Of a DNA stretch of 64,000 nucleotides, positions 1 to 11,389 are shown in pieces (the first letter of the stretch is position 1; each line of letters begins with the position of its first letter). The notes below the pieces were generated by a model. It saw only the letters and a program-made list of their open reading frames with translations. It was not told the origin of the DNA and searched no databases. Where the stretch lies: NCBI GenBank assembly GCA_047967505.1, contig CM106541.1; one strand, written 5' to 3'. The stretch is from Dipteris shenzhenensis (Eukaryota; Polypodiophyta; Polypodiopsida; Gleicheniales). Both the position numbers and the translations under genes were made by a program.

Positions 1-815
1 TTAGCTTTAAAAACAACATTAGGAGTGTATTGGGAATTTTGGACTTTTGTTTAGTCCGGTTTTGAAATTGGACTTTACACAAGTCCAAATTTTCGAATAC
101 TGTATTTAAACTAAATCTAAGGGGTCTTCCCCCTTCCCATATAACATTTAAAAGGGTTTCAAATTTCTTTTCATAAAAATACAAAAGTACACAAAGCAGT
201 TTAATAGATCCAATCGAAGGATAATCTTACACCATCTGACATTTGTAGCAACATAGTGACCAAATCTCATGGAGCTAACTATCTAAAAATCCTTCATCCA
301 AGCTAGTGGAGAGCTAGTGAAACTAGCTAAAATGGTCGCATGCCACATAAATTTCATTCTATCTCTCATGATGTACCTTGTATCACAATATAGATATACC
401 TCTTAGGATTCTCCACACAATCAACACAAAGGCCCCATGATAGGACATACCATGGTATAGCTAATTAAGCCTCCACCAAATTAAAGCTAGGCTTCTGTAT
501 ATGTAGCTCTACAGCCAAAGTTGCCAAGAATGGACACTAATGTCCACATGACTACTCCAAATCTTGAAAAATCAAACCAATGATTGTATCTCAAATCAAA
601 TTTAAGATGCTTTAAGTGCAATTCTACATGATGGTGCCAAAGTCCTATGAATAGTATCCATCAAACTGATCCAATCTACCAAAATCAACACTACCATCCA
701 TATGATCACTCCAATTCTTGAGAAATCGAGATGGAGGACCAAAGATAGGAAGCCTCGGATGGGGGATGGTGATGGTGACCTATGTCCCTCCCAATATAGG
801 CTTCCTCTCCCTCCT
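1..815. other. AT-rich stretch without a recognisable gene
   Basis: I see no conserved protein motif, RNA gene or repeat structure here on either strand. The short open frames near 700-1025 are low-complexity and overlap a small tandem repeat. Confidence 0.5.
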
Positions 816-878
816 CTCAGACTTGAGTATGGATCTCTCAGACTCGAGTACGAATCTGTCAGACTTGATTACGAATCT
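816..878 (+). repeat. 21-bp tandem repeat, three copies
   Basis: Three consecutive 21-bp units (816-836, 837-857, 858-878) share the pattern CTCAGACTtGAgTAcGaATCT with a few substitutions. The unit is a multiple of three, so an overlapping frame shows a seven-residue repeat (LRLEYGS-like), but nothing else suggests that frame is a gene. Confidence 0.75.
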
Positions 879-1159
879 CTCCCTTCAAGCTTTTTGTCTC
901 ACTCAACGTCCACTTTGCTGCATGTGACACTCAGAGAGAATCCATCATTTCTAATGCATGGTGTGACAGTGTCCTCACCCCTCATTGCTCTTCATTCTAC
1001 TTTCAGAAGATCACAAGGGCCTTGACCTCGCTTGTCTTTCCTCCTCCTCCTGCTAGTAGACAACCTTCCAGCTCCACCTCAGCAACATGTTGAAGACGCC
1101 TGAAGCAGAGAAAACTCTTCATCCCCTTCTGATCCCAAGGATAAATCTTCAAAAGAGGA

Positions 1160-2681
1160 AGCTCTTTTACCATCTCAAGTCATGGAGGAAGTAGGTTGGG
1201 CAAGCCCACAGCAGGTCATGGTGCTTTCCACTCTAGAATACCATCTACTGCCTACACTAAACAAACTCTAGCATCCGACTTCTCGTATATGGGGGCTCTT
1301 CAACAAAGCAGAGGGGGCTTCTTCTCAGCTCCCTTCAGAGAAATACAAAAATTTTTGGCAGCTCCCAGACAAGAGGGAGTACAAGAAGAGGAACACGGGT
1401 CCCAGATCAATCCTATAAAGCCAGCCCAAGAGAATGGTGTTGCGGCCTTCAAGGCCCTCCACAAAGGAAAACTCAGATGCCCCAAACCTTGATAGCCCAG
1501 CGGTTGGAGAACGAACACCTGAAGCTCCACAAGAATTTCAAAATGCAAGCCCAAGGCTTTCAGGAGAAGGGTGCCTTCTAGATCATGTAAAACATCTTTA
1601 TACAGATTGACAAAGGCCTTCTTGAAGAGTCTGTTGAATGGCTAGAGTCTCGTGAGCTAGTTGGATTCCTGCATGGTCCTCGTTCTCTCGTTGCTTTTCT
1701 TGAGAGCTAGTTTCACACCAACTAGAGTCGTAGAGGTCTAATAGTCACCAATGTCTGTTTCTTACATGTAGTTACTTTATCTTCCTATTTGAAAGAGTAG
1801 ATTTTGCATCGAGAGTGTTACACCATGGGCTATGGACAATTCGTAATATCAAGCTTTATATCTTGATAGATGGTTGTCATCTTTCATCCCGGATAATCCT
1901 AGGTCCACTATTCTTCTGGTTTGGGTAGAGTTGCCTGATTTACCTTTTTCTCTATACAACCAAGCTGCGTTGCTATGCAGCAGCTTAAGAGAGGTGATAA
2001 GCATTGAACGTGAGTAGTTTATCAATCCTAGGGGGAACCCACAAGTGTGTGTTCAACTAGATTTAGTAGAAGATCTCCTATAAACTATAGTAATCTACAA
2101 CCACAGGGGTGGGGTGATCAGGGAACAAAAATTTCTTTATAAGGACCTACCTAATTCTTGCTTCCTATGTGGTTTGTCTGATGACATAGTGAAAATTTGT
2201 CCTTTGAAGAAAACCAAGCCCAAAGTGAACTCTGAACCTCCCTAGGTTCCTAAGGAGAAATGGTTACCCAAATAGCTTGAAGCTCCTGAGCGCCTAGCTA
2301 ACCCGGCAAAAATGAAAGGGGACAAAATCACTCAGCCTAAGAGCACCTGATATTTCCATGAAGAATGCCTTCGAGGCATTGTTAGAGCTGATTCCCGAAG
2401 CAAGGCTTCAACTCATTCCCAAACATGAATCGAGAGATGAATGGGCCAAATATTTCAAAGAGGAAGTCAACAAGAGTGATGAGATGTTGACAGAAGATTT
2501 TGACAACTCTGAGGAAGATCTTCCTCTACTGCCTCAAGCTGATAAAGATATTGTTGTCAAGGGCAAACGAAGAGTCACTGCCCACCACAGTAAGAGGGGG
2601 CTCTCTACAACTAAAGGTCCTTTTGCTCATGTAAGCCCAAACCCCAAGACTAAAAAGGGGCAGAAGAAACGTGGTAAGTAA
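1160..2681 (+). pseudogene. LINE-type ORF1 remnant (DUF4283-like region plus zinc knuckle)
   Basis: Read with stops ignored, about 1790-2215 looks like the nucleic-acid-binding ORF1 of plant non-LTR retrotransposons. A segment reads FERVDFASRVLHHGLWTIRN, then comes WVELPDLPFSLYNQ, then a VCVQLDL strand. A zinc knuckle follows at about 2158-2205 (CFLCGLSDDIVKIC), where the usual His is Asp. DUF4283 proteins have this order: hydrophobic strand, WVRLPGLP-like motif, then CCHC. The last 107 codons (2358-2681) are open, acidic then Lys-rich, as expected for an ORF1 tail. Many stops and at least one frame change upstream show it is dead. No endonuclease or reverse transcriptase follows, so it is 3'-truncated or separated from ORF2. 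Family assignment rests on pattern recognition. Confidence 0.6.
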
Positions 2682-2699
2682 ACCCGTATCATTCCTAAC

Positions 2700-3700
2700 C
2701 CTAAATATTTGTGGTCTCACTATCCCCAATAGGGCAGGTATTTTGGCCACTTGGCTAAATGAAAACACTCTTTCCCCTACTTTTCTAGACTTACAAGAGG
2801 TTAAAACTACACATATTATTTAGATGAAAGACTTAGGCGTATTGATAAGAGGAGAACCTAGTATACCACTTCTCATGAGAACGGCAGAGGAGGAGTGCCA
2901 TTGGAATATTGTGTCACTAGTGCGAGAGCATGCTAGATGTTCTGGTTGACACAGACAATAGGTGGATCACTTTACTTGTTTGCTGACCTGTCCATCATGA
3001 CATATGAAAAAAGTGAATGTGTGTATTGCATAAGATACATGTCCATCATGACATATGAAAGGAACACTTAGTTCAACACTGAGCCATGAAAGCCTCTCAT
3101 AATTGAATTGACAAGCCAACAATGATTGTAATCAAGGTCCCAAACCACCAGACTCCAATGTGATTGCAGGGTTGTGGTCTTTGAGGGCTTTAGGTTTTAC
3201 TAGCTCTAGTAATGGTGTTGCCATAAGATAGTTGGTCGACGAGTCCTAGAGCACTCTACACTATGTCTTAAAATTGTAGACGATGGGGTGGTAGAATAGG
3301 GTGAGGATATCCATATCTACATCCAAAACCAAATTCCTGTGGAAGTAGGCCATAAATAGTATCAAATGTGCTTGTATGGTGGAGTGGCGAAACACCTCAT
3401 TAAGGCCATACAGTGTGTGTATTATCAAAATTGATGTTGTGGGCAAGCAATGCAGCTATGAGTGTGTGCAGGAAGTAAGTGTATGTGTCAAGGAATATGT
3501 GTGGTGTGAAGTAGAGGGTAGAAGTGTAGGATGACGCTTCCTGTAGCTTGTCGTGGATCTAATTGGGGTCTTGTGCCAAAGGGGAAGAAGCCACTACTAT
3601 ATGAAGGTCTACCTGTAGTCTTTGAATCTACAATTCTTTATTGATTGGAGGGGAGAAGATCCAACCTACAACCACCCTTGCCAACATATGGCATAATATC
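2700..3700. other. No gene recognised; one short direct repeat
   Basis: Nothing protein-like is conserved here. A 21-bp sequence (TGTCCATCATGACATATGAA and one further base) occurs near 2989 and again near 3040, 51 bp apart. Confidence 0.5.
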
Positions 3701-3761
3701 ATCTACACCTTCCCATGTGCACCCACCCTAGATCAACCCCAAATCTCATTGAAGACTTCAT

Positions 3762-3962
3762 GGGCCCTTGTGGGCAAATTTCTCTTCTCCTTGGCTATAT
3801 TGCAGGTCTGCTGCCTCTTTCTCTGGTCTACTTTGGTCAAACTACCCTCTCCCTCCATTGTGGGACCTTTTGGACAAATTTCTTTTGTCCTCTAACCTAT
3901 TGCAAGCTTGTCACCTCTCTCTCTTCACCTCTACTCTGGTCCAACTATTCTCTCCCTCCATT
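3762..3962 (+). repeat. Tandem duplication of a ~100-bp pyrimidine-rich unit
   Basis: Two diverged copies (3762-3861 and 3862-3962) share the order GGgCCyTktgGgCAAATTTCt, a TATTGCA block, a CTGGTC block and CTCTCCCTCCATT. The surrounding 3715-4260 is strongly pyrimidine-rich on the plus strand. This explains the long Leu/Ser/Pro-rich open frame there, which I do not regard as a gene. Confidence 0.6.
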
Positions 3963-4280
3963 TTTCAAATTTTGGGTTGCAGTACCTCCTACAGTTGGTC
4001 TTCTCTCTCTTTCTCTTTCCACTATTTCTATGCCTCCTCTTGATCTATCCCCTCATGCTCTACCACTTCCTTCTCTTTCCTGTCTTGATCAACCCTCTCT
4101 TGCTCTATGCCCTCTTGCTCATCCCTCTCTTGTAGGTGCTCTTTCCCCTCAAATAGTTGCTTTGTCCCCTCTTACTTTTCCTTCTAATACAATAATTCTT
4201 TGCCCTCCTACAGTCATTTACTCCTCTCATGTAGAATGCAACTTCTCTTTCCCCTCCTACAGTTATCGTTTTCCCAACAG

Positions 4281-4660
4281 GCATGGTCTAGAACAAAGTG
4301 AGAGGATGGCCATGTTGTGAGCTTTAGTGTGTTCTGGGGGCATGGTCAGGAAGAAAGTGACACAACTTGGCAATATTGTGAGATCTAGTGTGTTCTAGAG
4401 GCATGGTTAGGAACAAAGTGATCAAAGCTGGCAATATTGTGAACTCTAGTGTGTTGTAGAGGCATGGCCAGGAAGAAAGTGACACAAGCTGGCAATATTG
4501 TGAGCTCCAATGCTCCAATGTGTTGTAGAGGCATGGTCAAGAACAAAGTTACCAAAGCAACCAAAGATGGCAAAATTGTGAGCTCTATTGTGTTCTAGAG
4601 GAATGTTTGGGAAGAAAGTGATAGAAGTTGACAATATTGTAAGCTCCAGTGTGTTCTAGA
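4281..4660 (+). repeat. ~60-70-bp minisatellite, six copies, alternating subtypes
   Basis: Copies start at 4281, 4340, 4401, 4461, 4531 and 4601. Each begins with a GGCATGGTC-like block, contains AATATTGTGAGCTC and ends in GTGTGTTCTAGA. Copies 1, 3 and 5 carry GAACAAAG, and copies 2, 4 and 6 carry GAAGAAAG, so the array looks built from ~120-bp dimers. Copies four and five are about 9 bp longer than the others through small local duplications. The overlapping minus-strand open frames are a by-product of the repeat. Confidence 0.85.
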
Positions 4661-4988
4661 GCACTAAAAATGCATTGGATGACGAACTTACAATTTGACT
4701 AACTAGATAGTCATGGAAGGTTTTGCTAAGGGTCCACATAAGCTTCCCAAGAGGAAGGATGTCTTGACATATCTTGAACTTCAAGGAGAGGAGAATCTAT
4801 TTCCAAGTTGCAACAAGAGGTTTAGAAGAGGGTCCAGGGTTTAGAAGAGATTCCAAGGTCCAGAAGAGGTTTAAGGGTTAGAAGGAGGATACAAGGTTTA
4901 GGGTAGAGTACATGGCGGAGAACTCGTCTCCCTCGTAGATCATGGAGGTCAAGGGTTAAGGGACTAAGGGTTTAGGGGGAGCATAGGA

Positions 4989-5219
4989 GTGGGAGAGGAA
5001 GAAGGTGTAAGAGCATGGGGGAGTAGGAGAGAGAGGAGAAGGGAGGAGGAGAGGGAGGACAAGGGAGGGGGAGAGGGAGGAGAAGGGAGGGTGAGAGGGA
5101 GGAGAAGAGGAGGGAGGAGGGGAGGGAGGAGAAAGGAGGAGGAGTTGGGAGGGGGAGAGGGAGAGGGAGAGGAGGGTTTGCAAGGTTGGAGGAGAGCAAA
5201 GGAGGAGTTGCGAGGTTAG
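4989..5219 (+). repeat. G-rich polypurine tract
   Basis: About 230 bp of almost pure purine on the plus strand, made of GGGAGGAG and GAGAGGGAGG variants. Runs of three to five G recur every few bases, so quadruplex or triplex folding is plausible. The open frames on both strands are compositional artefacts. Confidence 0.85.
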
Positions 5220-5339
5220 GACGTGCTTTTGGAAGTGGAGTGTAAGGAAGCATGGACACTTGGAGACAATTGCTTGGAATACCAAAGTAGAACTCAACAC
5301 AATGCCCCAAAGAGTGTGGGCTTCATTCTATTATTTGGT

Positions 5340-5580
5340 ATTTATACAAGTTGGAGAGCTACTCTCTCTGCATGTAGGAATTGTAAGACATTCTCTCTCT
5401 ACATGTAGAACTTGCATCTAGGATGCGCATATAGAAGTTGCATGTTGCATGTAGGAGTTGCATGTAGAACATGCATGTAGGAGTTGCATGTACAAACTAC
5501 ATGTAGAAATTATATGTAGAACTTGCATGTAGAACAATCATGTAGGAGTTACATGTTGAAGATGCATGTTGAGGATTCCT
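5340..5580 (+). repeat. Short degenerate repeat, ~16-bp GCATGTAGRAGTT unit
   Basis: The motif GCATGTAGAACTT/GCATGTAGGAGTT recurs about twelve times between roughly 5370 and 5580 with substitutions and slippage. It is a degraded minisatellite. Confidence 0.7.
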
Positions 5581-5859
5581 AAGAGAGCCTAGCCTTATGC
5601 AAGTACAAGCGGAGCTTTGCCTCTACTCTACACACACATTCTGTGCTACCTAAATCCATGGTTGCATAGAGACAACACTTAAGTACCTCTAGGTGGTCTT
5701 GAAGTACTAATAAGTGGTTCTTAATAGTCTAGATATACTATTAATCAATATTTTTTTGTGGTAGGTGGAGTTCTTTAAAAGATTCAAGGCATGCTACCCA
5801 CACATCAAGATTTCTCAAAGATGCTTTGAGGGCCTCAAGTACTTTGTGTGTAAGTTTAA

Positions 5860-7575
5860 GGATCGATACCCTTGCTGCTATGTTCCATATGTGCAAAAGA
5901 TTTTTTGAAAGAAGCATATTCAATTACATGCGGTAGAAACAATTCGAACTCCATCGGACACTATGTACATGTGCATGTGGTGTTTGTGACAAGGGCAGGA
6001 GCAATTTTATGTGTGCATCTACAAATTGTATCTATAACAACATCACAACTCTTTGGGAATCATTACTATGCCCAAAACTAGTGGATGCATTGTTCCACAG
6101 TTATGAATGCTTGATGGGTCTATGTGGTGAATGTGGCATAACAGGAATGGTTCTATGTCCTCATGACACAATAGATAATTACTTGGTCCTCCCTAAGAAG
6201 GTATTTCAAGATATAGAGATAGGCAAACTTGATGAAGATGGTGGAAAGAAAAAGAGAAAGTATCTTCTGGTGCAATAGATGAAATCCCCTAATTTTTTTT
6301 CCTTCTTTACAAAGCACATCAAGAGTTTTATTCAGCACAACTTCATTTGCAAGTTTCAGGATCAACAATACAGAGATCATATTGAGAACTTTCCATGTGA
6401 TGTTTGGTATCAATAATTGACTTTGCTGAGAATTATACCTTTAAAGAGCAAAATAAAATACATTGCATGCATTGGTACAATTATCAAGTTACCATCTTAG
6501 TGCACATAACATATGTGCACACTGAAAAAAATGATGTTAGAAAAACTCTCCATTTCTATCCTTCAAATGAAAAGAGCCATGACACCCTCTTTGTGAAACA
6601 ATACTTTCTTTTACATGACCAATGGCTTAAACATCACGGACTTGCACTAAAACATCATTGGGTATGGTTGGACGGATGTGCAGCCTAGTTCAAAGCAAAG
6701 CACCCTTTCTACTTTGTTGCCAGTACTTTAGCCTAATGGGCCTAGAAATTTTATGGATCTTTCTAGCTTTAGGCCACAGTAAAGGAGAGCAAGATGGAGC
6801 TAGATATGTCATAAAGAGAGAGCTTACACATGAACAAATGAAACCAAATGGATGGACTTTCAAGTGTCCAGTTGATGTGAATTTTCTAGGGGCCAGGATT
6901 TGTGGCAGTGAGGTGAATAGAGTCTTTGGGAAAATCAAAGAGGATGAAGTACGTAGAGATAATTAGTGGGATGCAAGCTATGATAGGCTCATGGTCTATG
7001 CATTTTATTAACGGATACTCAGCAACATATAAATGTTCCTTGAGATGTAGGAAGGTCTCTTGCTTTTGTGATCCATGTATGTAAGGAAAATGCAGACGAT
7101 GTAGAAAGTTGGGAATACCGTATTATTGTCCCCATGGGTGATGGTAAAGGATAAAATGATAGCTCTAGTGATGATGAAGAGGATGTTGATACCCCCATGT
7201 ATGCTAGTCACCCAGATTCCTTGAGTGATGTATTATGTGTGGGAGACAACGTTGTTGTTAATGTGTCAAGTAGCAGGGAGGAAGGTGAATATTTCTATAT
7301 TATTAAGTTCTATAAGGAAAAGGAAAAAATATCTACGGCCATGTCAAATAAATGGGGAAATATTCTTCCTACTAGATGGCTAGTAGTTATAGAATACTAC
7401 TACCATGATGATGTGTGGTAGTTGCTTGTCAACAAACCTCCCGTTCTCATGTATGCACACCTAGTGCGAGACGTCAAATTTGATATGGAGCCCATAATAG
7501 GAGAGGAAAATATTTTGAGGTTATCACCTGAGGTTGAACAAAATCTATATAATAGCATGCATTTCTCGGTTTAGG
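5860..7575 (+). pseudogene. Degenerate DDE-like transposase of the DFAENY / GHxKGxxDGA type
   Basis: Ignoring stops and two or three frameshifts, one protein-like path crosses this region. It has a cysteine cluster near 6105-6170 (CLMGLCGECGI, then LCPHD). DFAENYTF lies at about 6418 and a HWYNYQ-like segment follows it. WLDGCAAQFK lies near 6665-6700. GHSKGEQDGARYVIKREL lies near 6772-6830. A late cysteine pair CFCDPC (about 7060) is followed by CRRC. From 7200 a module reads GDNVVVNV, FYIIKFY, TRWLVVIEYYY, then PVLMYAHLVRDVKF. I recall this motif order from uncharacterised transposase-like proteins in animals and early-branching plants. The acidic residues of DFAENY, DGxxAQ and DGA are candidate catalytic residues. 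I cannot name the superfamily, and I found no terminal inverted repeats. Confidence 0.55.
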
Positions 7576-7739
7576 TTAATGTAGACTTTTACATTTGCCT
7601 TCTATAGTTACAGTTGTAACATGACTTTTATAGCTAATTTCCACAGTTCACAACTACAACATGATGCGTCTTTGAAATTAAGTAGAATTAATGAATGACA
7701 TGTGAGTTAAGTAGTTATATTACATTTATAAATGCTATC

Positions 7740-8165
7740 TAGATGTAGCTAGTCTTCTCTGAAAAAAGTACTTTTAAACTTGCAAAATCTTAAAACCACT
7801 TTTGAAACCACTTGTTAGAACCAATTTACTTTAAACCATGTTATAGAACCACTTTACAAAGCATATTAAGTTCTTTAAAGTAAACTCTTTCTAAACCACT
7901 TTACAAAGCACATAAATTACTTTATGAAGCTTATGATGTACTCTAAACCACTTTGCAAAGCCTATAAAGTACTTTAAAGTAAATGGAAAGTTCCTCAAGA
8001 GTACTAAAATAACTTTACATGAAGATAAAACATTTTGCAAGTACTTAATAGAAGATCACAATACTATACCAGCTCTTTACAAGTACTATGAAGCTTATAA
8101 AATACTTACATGCACACACTTCAAGTACTTTCCCAGTAGTTATAGTACAATGCACAAGGCATGGT
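7740..8165 (+). repeat. Degenerate short repeats with ACTTTACAAAGCAC / TACTTTAAAGTA words
   Basis: The words ACCACTTTACAAAGCACATA and AAAGTACTTTAAAGTAAA recur with small changes for about 400 bp. No coding motif is visible. TACTTTAAAGTA is self-complementary. Confidence 0.6.
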
Positions 8166-8251
8166 TGCAGTACAATTTTTTTCCGGGCACTTAATTGTAC
8201 TCATTGAGAACATCAAACTATGCATGAGAGGACATGATGACATTATAAAGA

Positions 8252-8448
8252 GGGATGCATAAGCTTGCTCATATTTGCATTGTCAAAGCAACATATCCCT
8301 AAGTTTATAAGGAGGGGTACATAAATTTTTATATGTTTACATTGTCAAGGCCATATATACAAAAATGTATAAGGAGGGGTATATGAATTTGCACACGTTT
8401 ACATTATAAAGGCAACCTGTACAAAAATGTATAAGGCATGGTACATAA
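8252..8448 (+). repeat. ~62-bp tandem repeat, three copies plus a stub
   Basis: Units at 8252-8313, 8314-8375 and 8376-8435 start with GGGGTACATAA-like sequence, contain TTTACATTGTCAAGGC and end with AAAATGTATAAGGA. A partial fourth unit begins at 8436. Confidence 0.8.
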
Positions 8449-8449
8449 T

Positions 8450-9285
8450 TTCCCCTCACCTCTTATTTTTCCTTTGCCTAAACTTTTTCATATTATTTTC
8501 CATATTCAATCATTCATCATAAGGTAAAATTCTTCCTCCTTGGAGAAGAGCCTCCTTAGGAAATAATTTTCAGCCCATGCCAGTGCATTAAATGGGATCG
8601 CTGATGCCCATTCCACCCGATCAAATGATAGCAGCCACTTATACAACCATGGCTTGAGGTCACTCATCATGAAACTCTATAGCTCTATGGGAGATTGGTC
8701 CTCCATCCTTGGGACTATCGCATATGTGCCAAGGGGATACTTGCTACACTTGTACATAGAGTCATCCACCAACAAGGCCTTGGTTCTATTGAATTGCAAT
8801 AGCCAAAAAACTCTCCTATGCTATCCAATAAGCCAACAAACCTTTTGTTCTTGCAAAGAATTTTTCTACCTTATGTTCTACATTGGTAAGCTTTGAAGTG
8901 CTCAAATAAACACATTCGCATATGTACTTGTTGTAGCTAGTTCTTGGCTATGCATCTTTCCATAGATAGTGCTTTGTTGAACCATTACCAATACACTCTA
9001 CAGAATCTAAGCCAAAATCAGGGGGCCATTGGCTCTTCTAGGGTCAAACGTGTTCATTAATACATTATTAAATATAAGGTCGAGGATAAGGGTTGGCTTT
9101 CCCTTCTAGTAATCTTCTTGAAACTTTGCAAGTGTCATAGAAATAGGTAGCACCCTATCAACCTCTATGACTTTTGCTGCACTTTATGGCACCTTGACCA
9201 TTTTTGGGTGTCGTGGTCCTATATAAGTGAACCATATTAGCAAATAAATATGCTAGGCATGATCGAGGCAAGGAGGAGGTTCATA
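8450..9285. other. No gene recognised
   Basis: There is an 80-codon open frame at 8654-8896 with no motif I know. Base composition and codon pattern do not mark it as coding. Confidence 0.45.
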
Positions 9286-9359
9286 TAGTCAGTTTGGTTT
9301 GAAGTCCATGTAGGAATGTAAGGGTCGAGAGAGTTTAGGAAGGGAAATTGTGGGAGATG

Positions 9360-10040
9360 ATAAGTTTGGGGGTGGGGGGGGGGGTGAAGATTTAGTGAGG
9401 GAGAAAAAATAGAGAATTTTGGGGGACATAAATAGGTGGAAATAGAGAGAAAATAGAAAAAATAGGGGAAAGTAGGAAATATAGAGAAAGAAATTAGGGA
9501 AAACTAGCATATAAAGATAGATAAAGAGGTGGTAATAAAGAAGGGCAAAAATAAGAAAAGTGTACAATTTAGGAAAAGTCAGGAAGAGAAAAATGGAAAA
9601 AATAAGAAAAATTAGGAAAAAGTAGGAAAAATTTGGGGAAAATGGGGACATGGAAAAATTAGCGGATAGATGGGGAAATTGAAAGAGGGGGGGGGGGGGG
9701 GGGGGATGATTAGAGAAAATTATGGAGAAGTAGAAAAAAATAGGAAAATTTTCAAAAAATAAAGAGAAAAATAGACCAAAATCAGGGGGAATTAGGGAAA
9801 AGATAGGGGGGTTAGAGAAAGTAAAACATTAGGGGAAAGATTAGAGAAATAGGGGGAAGAGTAAGGAAAAATAAGAAAAAATAGAGAAAATATAGGGGAA
9901 ATTATGTGAATGAAAGGAAAACATGGGAGAAAGAAAGGGAAGATTAGGGCGAGAAAGTTACAGAAAAGGGGGAAAGGGGAAGAAAAGAGGGGAGAGGGTG
10001 GGGGGAGCGGGGGATGCTAGAGGAAAAGGGAGGAAAGGAT
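9360..10040 (+). repeat. A/G-rich strand-asymmetric tract with two poly-G runs
   Basis: Roughly 680 bp in which the plus strand is almost entirely A and G, built on AGGAAAAATAGGGGAAATTAG-like words. It contains two long G runs (near 9369-9386 and 9688-9705). The 120-codon minus-strand frame full of Phe, Leu, Tyr and Ser is a consequence of the composition, not a membrane protein. Confidence 0.8.
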
Positions 10041-10104
10041 AAGTCATTCCTGAAGCAAAGTTGTATAAGAACCACATCCCTACACAACTTGATAAGAGTT
10101 TAGC

Positions 10105-10200
10105 AAGAAACGTGGCACATGGCATGTGCCATGTGGCTAACCTAGCCAAGGGTTACCAACTTGGCACATGGTTAACTTGGCCAAGGGTTAACAAGGTTTG
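10105..10200 (+). repeat. Short tandem repeat, TTGGCACATGG / TTAACTTGGCCAAGGG
   Basis: Two and a half diverged copies of a ~42-bp unit combine GGCACATGG with CCAAGGGTTA. GGCATGTGCC and TTGGCCAA are local palindromes. Confidence 0.55.
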
Positions 10201-10522
10201 GGTGTATGTGTTTAAAAAATAAAACCTTTTAACAACACGGCACACGAAGCTCAATTAAGGGTGGATATAATATATGGGTGGACATAGAATAAAAGTTGGT
10301 ACAAATATGTTGAATCCATCAAGTAGTCCAAGCTCTGAGGTCATGGTCCACTTACCTACCATCATCCATACAAAACAATGTGTTAGAACATCATAGTTTT
10401 GTGCGGGAAGATAGGTAATGCCTCTATAAACCACAGCTTGTTATCACTTATACCACAGAACAAGACACCTATCAAGATTCTAAAATGATTACCAAAGATG
10501 GGGCATCAGAATACAATTAACA

Positions 10523-10695
10523 AGGGGGGATCCCACATCCATACAAGAGATAGCTAGATTCTTTTCTTTAAAAAATATACAAGGGGGGGTATTCCACACC
10601 ATTAAAAATGAAAGCATTGAAATTATTATTTAATGGGGGGTAGTCCGCACCCATAATGAATAGAACCTAGGGGAGTATTCCACACCCATGATTAA
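10523..10695 (+). repeat. Degenerate ~40-60-bp repeat with GGGGGGTATTCCACACCCAT core
   Basis: The core occurs four times (near 10525, 10585, 10635 and 10671), separated by AT-rich spacers of unequal length. Confidence 0.55.
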
Positions 10696-10899
10696 CAATT
10701 TTGGTAGAAGGTGGAAAATCTCTTTGCTATCCCTAATGAAAGAGAAGGAAAAAGAATTACGTCCACTTGTAGTCCACAAGCATTTAAGTGCTTAAGAATT
10801 CACTAATAAAAGGCCATAAATTGTGAACTAAATGCAGAAAAAATGACCCAGTTAGTTAAAATATGTATGTGAAGATAGATGGGGGGGTGGGGGAAATGA

Positions 10900-11308
10900 A
10901 GACTTATATATATATATACACACACATAAATTTTAAAGAGAAATTTTTAAGGAAAGCTATTAAATAATCAGACCACATTATTGACCACACTAGAGTTAGT
11001 AAAGGGGGTTAAAGTTCACTTGGGAGTGTGCTAGAGTGCCAATAAGAGGCTAACATGTAAAAATATTGGAAAAAGATACAAATTAAAGAAACTTACATAC
11101 ACCTACACTTAGAGTGCCCAATTAAATAAATATTAAGATTTTTTATAATGTTTAAAGGTGTGGAGAGTGGAAATATTTAAAAAAAAAAGGGGGGAATGTG
11201 TAAGCCAATGGTGGGGGGTCGAAGCTCTAAATGATGCTTAATAAATATTAATTAATAATAATAATAATAATAACTAAATTGTGTGTGTTGGAGAGGGGTT
11301 AGGGGGTA

Positions 11309-11340
<32 letters not shown>

Positions 11341-11384
11341 AATAAGTGTAAAACTGAATGAAATGTGTGTGTGTGTGTGTGTGT
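10900..11384. repeat. Cluster of microsatellites: (TA)n-(CA)n, (AAT)n, two (TG)n
   Basis: TATATATATATACACACACA lies near 10906-10927, an (AAT)n run near 11250-11273, and (TG)n runs near 11308-11336 and 11364-11384. A and G mononucleotide runs lie near 11178-11195. No gene is visible between them. Confidence 0.85.
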
Positions 11385-11389
11385 CCACC

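Noticed and set aside
3715-4320. 201-codon open frame rich in Leu, Ser and Pro
   Set aside because: It lies over a pyrimidine-rich duplicated tract. Two other frames are also open there, as expected from composition.
4956-5310. Overlapping 112-114-codon minus-strand frames of Ser, Pro and Leu
   Set aside because: They are the complement of a G-rich polypurine tract, and no globular sequence is present.
9289-9651. Hydrophobic 120-codon minus-strand frame that could look like a membrane protein
   Set aside because: It is produced by TTTCC/TTTTTCC-rich sequence opposite an A/G tract. Leu/Phe/Tyr repetition follows the DNA repeat.
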